A stretch of DNA of 64,000 nt from Pardosa pseudoannulata (lineage: Eukaryota > Arthropoda > Arachnida > Araneae > Lycosidae), in the NCBI GenBank assembly GCA_032207245.1, contig CM063503.1:57457517-57521516 (forward strand), read 5' to 3'. Shown piece by piece: positions 56,001 through 64,000 of the stretch (within the stretch, counting starts at the first letter, position 1; every line of letters starts with the position of its first letter). A program made the position numbers and the translations under genes. The notes below the pieces were generated by a model. It saw nothing but the letters and a program-made list of their open reading frames with translations, was not told where the DNA came from and ran no database searches.

Positions 56001-56412
56001 TTTCCTTCACCTGTATATGCGTATTAATCTTACATCTAACACTATACGGGAAATTCTATGATTCTAATCCTAAGAGTCTAAAAAAATATTCACTCTCAAA
56101 AATGAGGTTGCACTTATGTGCGTGTTTTGCTGCTGATAACAAAAGTGAAGTGAGGAAACATTATTCAAAATGTATGAGGACACGAAAACGATATTACTAC
56201 ATATCGAAAACAGCTAAACATCATAAAATTCCATTCACTAAAAGAGAACGGAAAAACAATATTTTTTTTGTGTGGTGGCGGCGGGAGATGGTTGCTTGTT
56301 TTTTTTTTCTGCAGAGTTCTGTTGTAGCAATTTGTAAAGTATTTTTAGTGGAAAATATCATTAAAATTCGTATTTCTCATTTCAATTTAACAGATCGCAA
56401 AATAGATCATTA
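53100..56412 (+). repeat. Nine-copy ~360-bp array (module A)
   Basis: The anchor 'gttatgataacgaaagcaaag' in parts ('gataacgaaag', 'caaagt') marks copies near 53194, 53588, 53955, 54314, 54673, 55033, 55398, 55752 and 56130, steps about 354-390 bp. Each copy also has 'ttaatcttatatctggcaa', 'gaaacgttattc', 'acgatatttcttca', 'caatctactcaaagagaac' and 'aatctataaataaataag'. Copies 3-8 are about 90% alike; copies 1, 2 and 9 are more diverged. Most copies hold a short plus-strand frame, described separately. Confidence 0.94.
53923..54075 (+). other. Recurrent 50-codon frame, intact copy in monomer 3
   Basis: From ATG to TAA this reads MRLHVRTCLGYDNESKVLKR, then YSKSTCTRKRYFFTPKVAKH, then RKVQSTQRER: a basic protein with no family I know. 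Other monomers keep the same frame with damage: a stop in monomer 2 (TCA TAA), a base insertion in monomer 5, a deletion in monomer 7 and a stop in monomer 8. Monomer 6 has a shifted start but is open from there (CACLGYDNESKVLKRYSK). Better copies lie at 56102 and 63198. It could be the remnant of a duplicated gene exon or just a chance frame of the repeat. No promoter, signal peptide or splice context supports expression. Confidence 0.25.
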
Positions 56413-56413
56413 A
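56102..56413 (+). other. Longest version of the recurrent frame (103 codons)
   Basis: The last module-A copy reads MRLHLCACFAADNKSEVRKH and YSKCMRTRKRYYYISKTAKH, then KIPFTKRERKNN. It continues into module B as VWWRREMVACFFF, AICKVFLVENI and ISHFNLTDRKIDH-stop. The module-B part has a relative at 61649-61840 (FKVFSVESLL, ISNFSLTAHKMNH), so two separate parts of this frame are recognisable elsewhere in the array. The function is unknown. Cys and Lys/Arg content is high in the first half. It may represent the ancestral reading frame of the whole 53-63 kb family. Confidence 0.3.
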
Positions 56414-57507
56414 TATGTTTCCCTTCATTTCAATATCTGAGTAAGATCTTTTGAACATTTTTATGTAAAAGATTATCTGAAGAGTGAAAATCATGATAAG
56501 AATTCATAAATGCGCTTAATAAAAAACATTCAAAGCTTCAAAATTATTCTAAAATAAAGTGTTGATCTTCGGGAAACTCCCAAATAATACGGAAGATACA
56601 TCAATGGTTAAATAAGAAAAATATACACATCTGTTTACATTTATAATGACAAAGCTAATTCCAGGCTATCAGTCTCGAAGGCCCAAAAGATATTTTTCTC
56701 ATTTATTATGCTATACATATATACGCGTTTTGGTGAGTCTAACAGAAGCAGAGATTCGTAAATGCGTTTAATAAAAAACATTCAAAAGCTTCAAAATTAT
56801 TCTGATATAAAATAAATTGTAGATCTTCGGGAAACTCCCAAATTGTACGGAAGTCACATCAATGGTTAAATAAGAAGAATATACATATCTGTCTACATTA
56901 ATAATGACAAAGATAATTCCAGGCTATCAGTCTCGAAGGCCCAAAAGATATTTTTCTCATTTACTATGCTATACATATATACGCGTTTTGGTGAATCTAA
57001 CAGAAGCAGAGATTCGTAAATGCGTTTAATAAAAAACATTCAAAAGCTTCAAAATTATTCTGATATAAAATAAATTGTAGATCTTCGGGAAACTCCCAAA
57101 TTGTACGGAAGATACATCAATGGTTAAATAAGAAAAATATACACATCTGTCTACATTTATAATGACAAAGCTAATTCCAGGCTATCAGTCTCGAAGGCCC
57201 AAGAGATATTTTTCTCATTTACTATGCTATACATATATACGCTTTTTGATGAGTCTAACAGAAGCAGATATTCATAAATGCGTTTAATAAAAAACATTCA
57301 AAAGCTTCAAAATTATTCTGATATAAATTAAATTGTAGATCTTCGGGAAACTCCCAAATTGTACGGAAGTCACATCAATGGTTAAATAAGAAAAATATAC
57401 ACATCTGTCTACATTAATAATGACAAAGATAATTCCAGGCTATCAGTCTCGAAAGTCCAAAAGATATTTTTCTCCTTTACTATGCTACACATATAAACGC
57501 TTTTTGC
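56414..57507. repeat. Four-copy ~256-bp array
   Basis: 'aaaaaacattcaaa' begins copies at 56521, 56773, 57031 and 57289 (steps 252, 258, 258). Shared blocks include 'gatcttcgggaaactccca', 'ggttaaataagaa', 'ccaggctatcagtctcgaa' and 'gctatacatatatacgc'. Identity is about 95%. It is built from part of the same compound family as the flanking arrays: 'ataaatttagaaat' and 'aaaactgttaatcttcg' segments in the 665-bp unit are diverged counterparts. Confidence 0.93.
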
Positions 57508-58172
57508 TGCGACTAACAGTTGCAGAGATTTGAAATAAAAATGTACATGGAGGCGAAATTTCACCAGATCGAGAACAGCTAAACAACATAAAATTTGATG
57601 TACTAAATGAGAACGAAAATACAATATTTTATTTTGCAGGGTGCAGGCTTCCTTGCTTTTTCTGTACACCTAACTACTTATGTCGTGCCTATTTTTGAAT
57701 TTCAGTCGTAAGTCTTATTTAAGTTTTTATTTCCCATCCGACCGTAAAATGGATCGTTAATATGTTTTACTTCATTTCAATATTTTAGAAGAATCCATTT
57801 ATTGTTTTTATGTAAGAGATTATCTAAAAAGCAAAAATCATCATAAAAATTTAGAAATAATTTAAATACATATTACTCTAAAATAAAACTGTTAATCTTC
57901 GAAAAACTCATAAATTGTATGAAAGACACATTTACCGATTAATTAGAAAAAATGTACACATTTCTATACTTATGTTCCATACTAAATTATGGGTGTTTAG
58001 CCTTGAAAGTCCCAAAAAATATTTCTCGTCAAATTTAAAACTACAATTATATGTGGGTAGTGTAATGCGGCGATTCAGATCTTTTTAAAAATATATTAAA
58101 CTTCCATTAAATTACGAAAACGAAACATGTGAGTACTAAATCAGACTTCAATGTATTGTAAACGTGTTTTGT
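57508..58172. repeat. 665-bp tandem duplication, copy 1
   Basis: 'tgcgactaacagttgcagag' at 57508 recurs at 58173. Identity is about 98%. The unit joins a decayed module A ('gagaacagctaaacaacata'), module B ('tttgaatttcagtcgtaag', 'ccgaccgtaaaatggatcg') and a module like the 256-bp repeat. It shows the full-length unit of the 53-63 kb family. The module-A frame is broken by stops here. Confidence 0.94.
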
Positions 58173-58828
58173 TGCGACTAACAGTTGCAGAGATTTGAAA
58201 CAAAAATGTACATGGAGGCGAAATTTCACCAGATCGAGAACGGCTAAACAACATAAAATTTGATGTACTAAATGAGAACGAAAATACAATATTTTATTTT
58301 GCAGGGTGCAGGCTTCCTTGCTTTTTCTGTACACCTAACTACTTATGTCGTGCCTATTTTTGAATTTCAGTCGTAAGTCTTATTTAAGTTTTTATTTCCC
58401 ATCCGACCGTAAAATGGATCGTTAATATGTTTTACTTCATTTCAATATTTTAGAAGAATCCATTGATTGTTTTTATGTAAGAGATTATCCAAAAAGCAAA
58501 AATCATCATAAAAATTTAGAAATAATTTAAATACATATTACTCAAAAATAAAACTGTTAATCTTCGAAAAACTCATAAATTGTATGAAAGACACATTTAC
58601 CGATTAATTAGAAAAAAATGTACACATTTCTATACTTATGTTCCATACTAAGTTATGGGCGTTTAGCCTTGAAAGTCCCAAACATTATTTCTCGTCAAAT
58701 ATAAAGCTACAATTATATGTGGGTAGTGTAATGCGGCGATTCAGATCTTTTTAAAAATATATTAAACTTCCATTAAATTACGAAAACGAAACATGTGAGT
58801 ACTAAATCAGACTTCAATATATTGTAAA
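58173..58828. repeat. 665-bp tandem duplication, copy 2
   Basis: Second copy of 57508-58172. Homology ends near 58828 after 'cttcaatatattgtaaa', where unrelated sequence begins. Confidence 0.94.
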
Positions 58829-58834
58829 AATCTT

Positions 58835-59800
58835 AGGAGGATCTGAATACAGATTTATTGAGATAAATTACAGTTTGATATGTGATCCTAGACAGATAAG
58901 GGCTTCTACTCACAGCGATCATCTACACCACTAGATTATCTAATGACGTCACTATAAGTACATTTCGGAACGTTGGTTATGTCGAAGATGGGTGATTTTG
59001 CTACTCTGGAGGGGATTTTCGTCATAATGACATAGCCAGACAAAAAAAATGGACTATTCCGATTTTTTAGAATCTCTGTGAGTAGCAGCCAAGAGGAATG
59101 TCATACAGATTGAAGCTAAAAAAGAAAGAGACTTTGTACAATTATTTATGGGTACCCAAGTGGCAAGTTTGCGGTAAACAAATGATAAAATAAACCTAGA
59201 GGGACTGAAAACGTGGGCGGTGTAAAAAGTGGTACTTATAGAAGGCGATACCTTAATCAAATTAGAAATCAAGGGGTCTCAGCCAACCAATAAAATAATT
59301 CAAGATGTCTTATTGGTCATGAATGGGAGAAAGTTGTATCATGAAACAGGAAATGGTAAGTGATGAATGAGGTAAATGATGGTAAGGGAAGGTGGTAAAA
59401 AAGAAGGATAAAAAGAGGTTTGGGAGAACCGAGAAAAACAACTTCAAAGAGTGTGTGGTGAGTTCGATGCCGCCACCCTCTTAGAGGAGTAGAAAGACGG
59501 CGAGTTAAACCCCGTCAGAGATTATTCCCCAGATGTTAGAGATTATTCCCTTAGTTAGAGATTATTCCCCAGATGCCAAGTAGCCTCATTATAATCTCCT
59601 AGTTCTATGACACGTCATCAGAAACACCATATCTTGACTCTCAAGATCCCATCACCTTTCTTCAAAGAGTCCTTCTGTAAATCAGGTGTATGTTTTCATT
59701 ATGAATTATTCCAACTATTCAGTAATATTTTAGTTTAAAAATATATACATAATTTGATATGTATTCTTTGTATTAGCATGCAGGCATTTAGCGTCTGTAT
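58835..59800. other. Insertion-like block interrupting the array
   Basis: About 960 bp unrelated to the repeats on either side and less AT-rich. The array resumes near 59810 ('ttttaggaggattcattgat'). The left part holds a 19-bp imperfect inverted repeat (58901-58919 and 59072-59090) spanning about 190 bp, with TGACGTCA at 58944-58951. The right part has a TATA-like 'ggataaaaagagg' near 59410, then a GC-richer stretch ('gatgccgccaccctc'). This could be an LTR or a MITE cluster, but no definite ends are seen. Confidence 0.4.
59516..59578. repeat. Three-copy ~21-bp minisatellite
   Basis: 'agagattattccc' occurs three times (near 59516, 59537 and 59556) with 'agatgtt', 'ttagtt' and 'agatgcc' between and after. 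Confidence 0.85.
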
Positions 59801-60489
59801 TGTCAGCTGCGTTAGAAAAAAAATATTTTAGGAGGATTCATTGATTTTTTTACGTAAAAGGTTATCTGAAAAGGGACAATTATGATGAAAAAATTAAGAA
59901 ATTTGTTTAATAAAAAAAATCCAAATGAATGTTCCTCTAATATAAAATTTTTATTTTAAGAAACCTCATAAATTTCCCAAAAGACGCATCTATGAATTTA
60001 TTAGGAAAAATAAGTCCCTGCCTATATTTTGATATCGGACACAGAGTTTTAAATTGTTATTCCAATTGTACATGTAGGCCATTTTTCATCTTAAGCAGCT
60101 AAACATCATAAAATTGGATGTACTGAATGGAAACAAAAAGAAAAAATTTTGATTTTAAGGGTCTACGGTTTCAACTATTTTTCTGTGAAGCTTCATGTTG
60201 TAGGCAAGTAATTATAAAATCTTTTCAGTCGGCAGCTTCTTTAATTAGAATTATTTTTTCTAAATTCAGTCTAACTATCCATAAAAATTACCGATAAAAT
60301 TCTTTGCTTCATTTCAGTATTTTATGATATTTTATTTATTCCTTTTATATAACAGATCATCGGAAAAAAAATTCAGGCGGTAAATAATGCGTTTTAATAA
60401 CTGCAATACTTCGTTTCAATATATCATCTAAGGGTAAGTTGCTCAAGATAAAACTGTTAAATATTGTAAAATTATATAAATTTTATGGA
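59801..60489. repeat. Diverged unit of the 53-63 kb family
   Basis: Contains decayed module B and linker motifs ('tttttacgtaaaaggttatctgaaaag', in parts; 'aattggatgtactgaatgg', 'aatcttttcagtcggcagc', 'ttccttttatataacagatcat'). It is too diverged for exact boundaries. Confidence 0.6.
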
Positions 60490-61560
60490 AGAAGCAGCAA
60501 AATATAAATTTAAAAATTGTGCACCTGCCAACATTTATTGATTTTGTATTTAACCAAAATATACTTCCAGATAACCTAAAAAAATATTCATTTTAAATAT
60601 GAAGTCACACCTTGGTTTGTGTTTTGGCATGTGAAACGCTATTCAAAAATATACGTGGAAGCTATATTTCTTCAGGGCGAGAACAGCTGTAAAAGAAAAA
60701 AATCACATCAACAGATAAATAAGAAAAAAAAATTATGCATGTGTCAACATGCATAAATTTTGTATCCAACAGCATAAAATATTCCAGAGAATCCAAAAAT
60801 TTATATTTATTATTAAATGTGAAGCCACATTAAGTGTGTGTTCTGGTGTGGAATCAGGCGCTTGAAAACTATTCAAAATATGCATGGAAACTATATTTCT
60901 TCCTACGGGAAAAGCTGAAAAAGAAAAAATCACAGCAACACATAAAAAAAACCTATATATGTCAACATTTATTGATTTTGTATCCAACAGCATAAAAAAA
61001 TCCAGAGAATCCAAAATTCTATATTCATTATTAAATATGAAGCCACAATGAGTGGGAATTTTGGGGCGGAAGCAGACGCTTGAAAAGCTATTCAAAATAT
61101 ACAAGGAAACTATTTCTTCATGTGAGAACATCTGTAAAAAAAGCATCACTTCAACAGATAAATAAGAAAAAAAACCTATGCATCTATCAACATTTATTAA
61201 TTTTGTATCCAACAGCATAAAAATATTTAGATATTCAAAAATATATATTCATTATTGAATATGGAGCCACATTCCGTGTGGGTTTTGGTGGGGAATCAGA
61301 CGTGTAAAAAGCTGTTCAAAATATACATGGAAACTATATTTTTCATGGCGAGAACAGCTGTAAAAGAAAAAAATCACATTCACAGATAAATAAGAAGAAC
61401 ATTTGTGCATCTGTCAACATTTATTAATTTTGTATCTGACAGCATAAATAAATCCAGAAAATCCAAAAACATATACTTATTATTAAATTTGGAGCCACAT
61501 TAAGTGTGTGTTTTGGTAATAATAAAGAAATCAGACCTTTGAAACGATATTCAAAATGTA
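60490..61560. repeat. Five-copy ~220-bp array
   Basis: 'ttttgtatcc' or its variants occurs at 60542, 60758, 60976, 61201 and 61428 (steps 216, 218, 225, 227). Other shared blocks are 'aacagcataaa', 'gaagccaca', 'gtgtgttttgg' and 'acagataaataagaa'. The steps near 225 bp are multiples of 3, which explains the long minus-strand frame (60733-61218) through it; I do not call that a gene. Confidence 0.88.
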
Positions 61561-62192
61561 CGTGAAAACGATATTTTTTCATATCAAGAACAGCAAACCA
61601 TAATAAATTTGATCTACTATCAAGAAACAAAAATCAATTTTTTGATTTTTGAAGTGGAAATTTTTTTTGTCAATTTATGCTGTAAGCATTTTTAAAGTAT
61701 TTTCAGTTGAAAGTCTCCTCAATCAGAATTGTATTTCCAATTTCAGTTTAACTGCCCATAAAATGAATCATAAAATGTTTCGCTTCATTTCAATATTTAA
61801 GAAGTTTTCCTTCGTAGCTTTCATTGAAAAAATCATCTGAAGAGTAAAAATCGCAATAAAAATTCAAAACTCGTTTTTAAAATAACATCCAAGTTTATCT
61901 CACTCACAGATAAGACTGTTAAACATTGTATATCAGTATAAAATTTACAAAAGAAATATCAACAAATAAATAAGAATAAAAAATGTGCACATGTTTAACT
62001 TTATTAATCTTGTATCTAACAACAGAAAGAAAATTGTTGGAGTCCAAAATATCCTAATCACTTTCAAATACGAGGTAAAACCTATCTGAACATTTCGTTG
62101 ATCATTTAGGAAACACAGTTATGAAGCATTATTTAAAAGGTAAAAGAAATGATATTTCTTCATATCCAGATCATATAAACAGTGTGACAGGT
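61561..62192. repeat. Diverged full unit of the 53-63 kb family
   Basis: Decayed module A ('acgatattttttcatatcaag', in parts) is followed by module B ('aaagtattttcagttgaaag', 'actgcccataaaatgaatc'). Another decayed module A start follows, near 62030-62190. The frame at 61649-61840 is the module-B relative of the 56102 frame. Confidence 0.65.
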
Positions 62193-62730
62193 ATCTATTA
62201 AAAGGAAACAAAAACAATATTTTGATTTTGTGTTAGAGGGTTTCTTGTATTTATGTGAGGCCAACAAATCATGCTGTAAATATTATTAAAATATTTTCAG
62301 TCGAAAGCTTCCTCGAGTAAAGTTTTTTTTTCAATTTATTTTTAAAGGCTCATAAAATTAATTCCAAAATGTACTGCTACATTTTAATAATTTTGAATCT
62401 TTCATTGGTTGCTTTTATGTAAAACATTATATTAAAAGCAAAATTCATAATGCGTTGAAACAATATTCATTGTATTTGATTCTAAGATAAAGCTTAATCT
62501 TGGTAAAATATTCCAAATTTTACAAAAGAACTAAAAACACACAAAAAGAGAAAAATTTGTGATTCTACCTATTTTTATTAATCTTGCATTTAACATTAGA
62601 AAAGAAAGATTAGGCTTCTTGTCTTAAGAGTAAAAACAAAAAAATATTCACTCTCAAACATGAAGCTACACATATGTGCGTGTTTGGGGAAAGATAACGA
62701 AAGTAGAGTTTTAACACGTCATTCGAAATG
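62193..62730. repeat. 538-bp tandem duplication, copy 1
   Basis: 'tgattttgtgttagagg' at 62223 recurs at 62761, and 'cacgtcattcgaaatg' ends at 62730 and 63268, both 538 bp apart. The copies look identical or nearly so. The junction at 62730 cuts the recurrent short frame (ATG at 62660) after about 23 codons. Confidence 0.95.
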
Positions 62731-63268
62731 ATCTATTAAAAGAAAACAAAAACAATATTTTGATTTTGTGTTAGAGGGTTTCTTGTATTTATGTGAGGCC
62801 AACAAATCATGCTGTAAATATTATTAAAATATTTTCAGTCGAAAGCTTCCTCGAGTAAAGTTTTTTTTTCAATTTATTTTTAAAGGCTCATAAAATTAAT
62901 TCCAAAATGTACTGCTACATTTTAATAATTTTGAATCTTTCATTGGTTGCTTTTATGTAAAACATTATATTAAAAGCAAAATTCATAATGCGTTGAAACA
63001 ATATTCATTGTATTTGATTCTAAGATAAAGCTTAATCTTGGTAAAATATTCCAAATTTTACAAAAGAACTAAAAACACACAAAAAGAGAAAAATTTGTGA
63101 TTCTACCTATTTTTATTAATCTTGCATTTAACATTAGAAAAGAAAGATTAGGCTTCTTGTCTTAAGAGTAAAAACAAAAAAATATTCACTCTCAAACATG
63201 AAGCTACACATATGTGCGTGTTTGGGGAAAGATAACGAAAGTAGAGTTTTAACACGTCATTCGAAATG
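62731..63268. repeat. 538-bp tandem duplication, copy 2
   Basis: Second copy of 62193-62730. It runs into the original downstream sequence ('cacgcggaaac'), so the recurrent short frame is complete on this side. Confidence 0.95.
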
Positions 63269-63344
63269 CACGCGGAAACAATATTTCTTCATATCGAGAA
63301 GAACAAAACATACTAAAATTGTATCTACTAAAAGGAAAAAATAA
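63198..63344 (+). other. Recurrent short frame, intact 48-codon copy
   Basis: ATG to TAA reads MKLHICACLGKDNESRVLTR, then HSKCTRKQYFFISRRTKHTK, then IVSTKRKK. Compared with the copy at 53923, over 9 kb away, many residues are identical or similar (LH, CLG, DNES, VL, SK, CTRK, YFF, KH, ST) although many bases differ, and the frame has survived. That hints at, but does not prove, past coding constraint. Confidence 0.3.
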
Positions 63345-63540
63345 AGTCTAGTTGCATGGATGGTTTCTTGTTTTCTTTCTGAGAAGACAACAGGCCATGC
63401 TAAAGGTGATTTTAAAATTTTTTTCAGTCATAAGTTTCTTAGATTACAATTTTTCTTTCCAATTTTAGTTAAACTGTCCATAAAATGAATAGTCAAAATG
63501 TTTTACTTCATTTCATTTTTTTTAATTTAACATTTTAGCT
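63345..63540. repeat. Last decayed unit of the 53-63 kb family
   Basis: Module B traces: 'ggtttcttgttttctttctg', 'aaatttttttcagtcataag' in parts, 'aaactgtccataaaatgaat' and 'tgttttacttcatttcat'. The array ends here. Confidence 0.7.
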
Positions 63541-64000
63541 GTGTAGCGATCTTTTAAAAATTGAACTAAACTGCAGTTTTATATAGCTAATATCTGTTAC
63601 ATTTTTTTGAGACAGTAGTTAGTGTTCAATCCAAATCGTCTAGGATGATTTAAATAATTTCTTAGAAACTATATTTAGAACTACTTTTACTAATAGATTA
63701 AATTATCTATATGCACTCTATATTTTCACTACTGCTCTAATTTGACACTTTTCTGATATTATTATTATAAGAACCAGTTATTGTTTTGTAAAATCTAAGT
63801 CTAATAGAATGCATTAATTAAAATTAATGACAGCAATAAATTTAGATTTGTGACAACAAAAACCAGAATAATTCTTTAAACTAGATTTACTAGCAATTTA
63901 AATTTACATTGAGTTTAAATTTCAAATTTTCTTTTTAACTGGTTTTCCATCATATTCTTATGATACTATTAACGTAAGATCTAGGGATTTATTTGTTAAA
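63541..64000. other. AT-rich sequence, nothing recognised
   Basis: No repeat or coding signal is supported. Confidence 0.4.

Noticed and set aside
57409..58334. Paired minus-strand frames (MYRKSKEACTLQNKILYF...)
   Set aside because: They are identical because the 665-bp unit is duplicated, and no protein family is recognised. The plus strand carries the recurrent module-A frame, broken here.
60733..61218. 161-codon minus-strand frame
   Set aside because: It runs through an array with a period near 225 bp, divisible by 3, so one chance frame is repeated. There is no family motif, and neighbouring copies break it.

Overview
This is a very AT-rich piece of a eukaryotic genome, made almost entirely of satellite-like tandem repeats, long (TA)n/(CA)n/(GATA)n microsatellites and remnants of transposable elements. 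I find no intact host gene, no tRNA or rRNA gene and no convincing exon set. The transposon types (two Tc1-like families with arthropod-style transposase remnants, piggyBac-like TTAA elements, a LINE 3' end, an LTR fragment), the very long TA microsatellites and the base composition suggest an arthropod. A spider or other chelicerate is my best guess, but that is inference only.

Layout. 0.7-4.6 kb: a recent 1.96-kb tandem duplication. 5.9-7.3 kb: a TA microsatellite, then five near-identical 202-bp repeats. 8.5-9.7 kb: an element with TTAA flanks and 15-bp terminal inverted repeats; it contains two copies of a LINE C-terminal coding end, each joined to (TA)n just after its stop codon. 10.1-13.9 kb: two older tandem arrays, the second with exon-like open frames. 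18.2-19.2 kb: a complete but internally deleted Tc1 element. 19.6-26.5 kb: one satellite family of about 340 bp, with a homogenised nine-monomer core in higher-order order, decayed flanks and a 764-bp inverted-repeat insertion. 28.8-30.1 kb: a 134-bp array within a larger unit. 31.7-32.3 kb: a second, truncated Tc1 relic. 35.2-38.1 kb: about twenty 143-bp monomers. 41.2-41.8 kb: a piggyBac element keeping the last codons of its transposase. 44.8-46.6 kb: six ~305-bp repeats. 46.7-51.2 kb: a patchwork of microsatellites, a dispersed repeat with microsatellites at both ends, a piggyBac element with a 156-codon C-terminal transposase remnant, and an LTR with a primer-binding-like site. 51.4-52.7 kb: a 326-bp tandem duplication in which one copy carries a TTAA insertion and the other keeps the empty site. 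53.1-63.5 kb: a 10-kb compound array of one repeat family that repeatedly carries a short basic reading frame.

The parts do not form a pathway. The window records tandem duplication and DNA-transposon invasion. All the DNA transposons with both ends have lost most or all of their transposase, so any further movement would need enzyme from elsewhere. The most interesting points are the piggyBac insertion with its paralogous empty site, the set of four TTAA elements with different ends, the satellite with a young core and old flanks, and the recurring short open frame in the 53-63 kb array.
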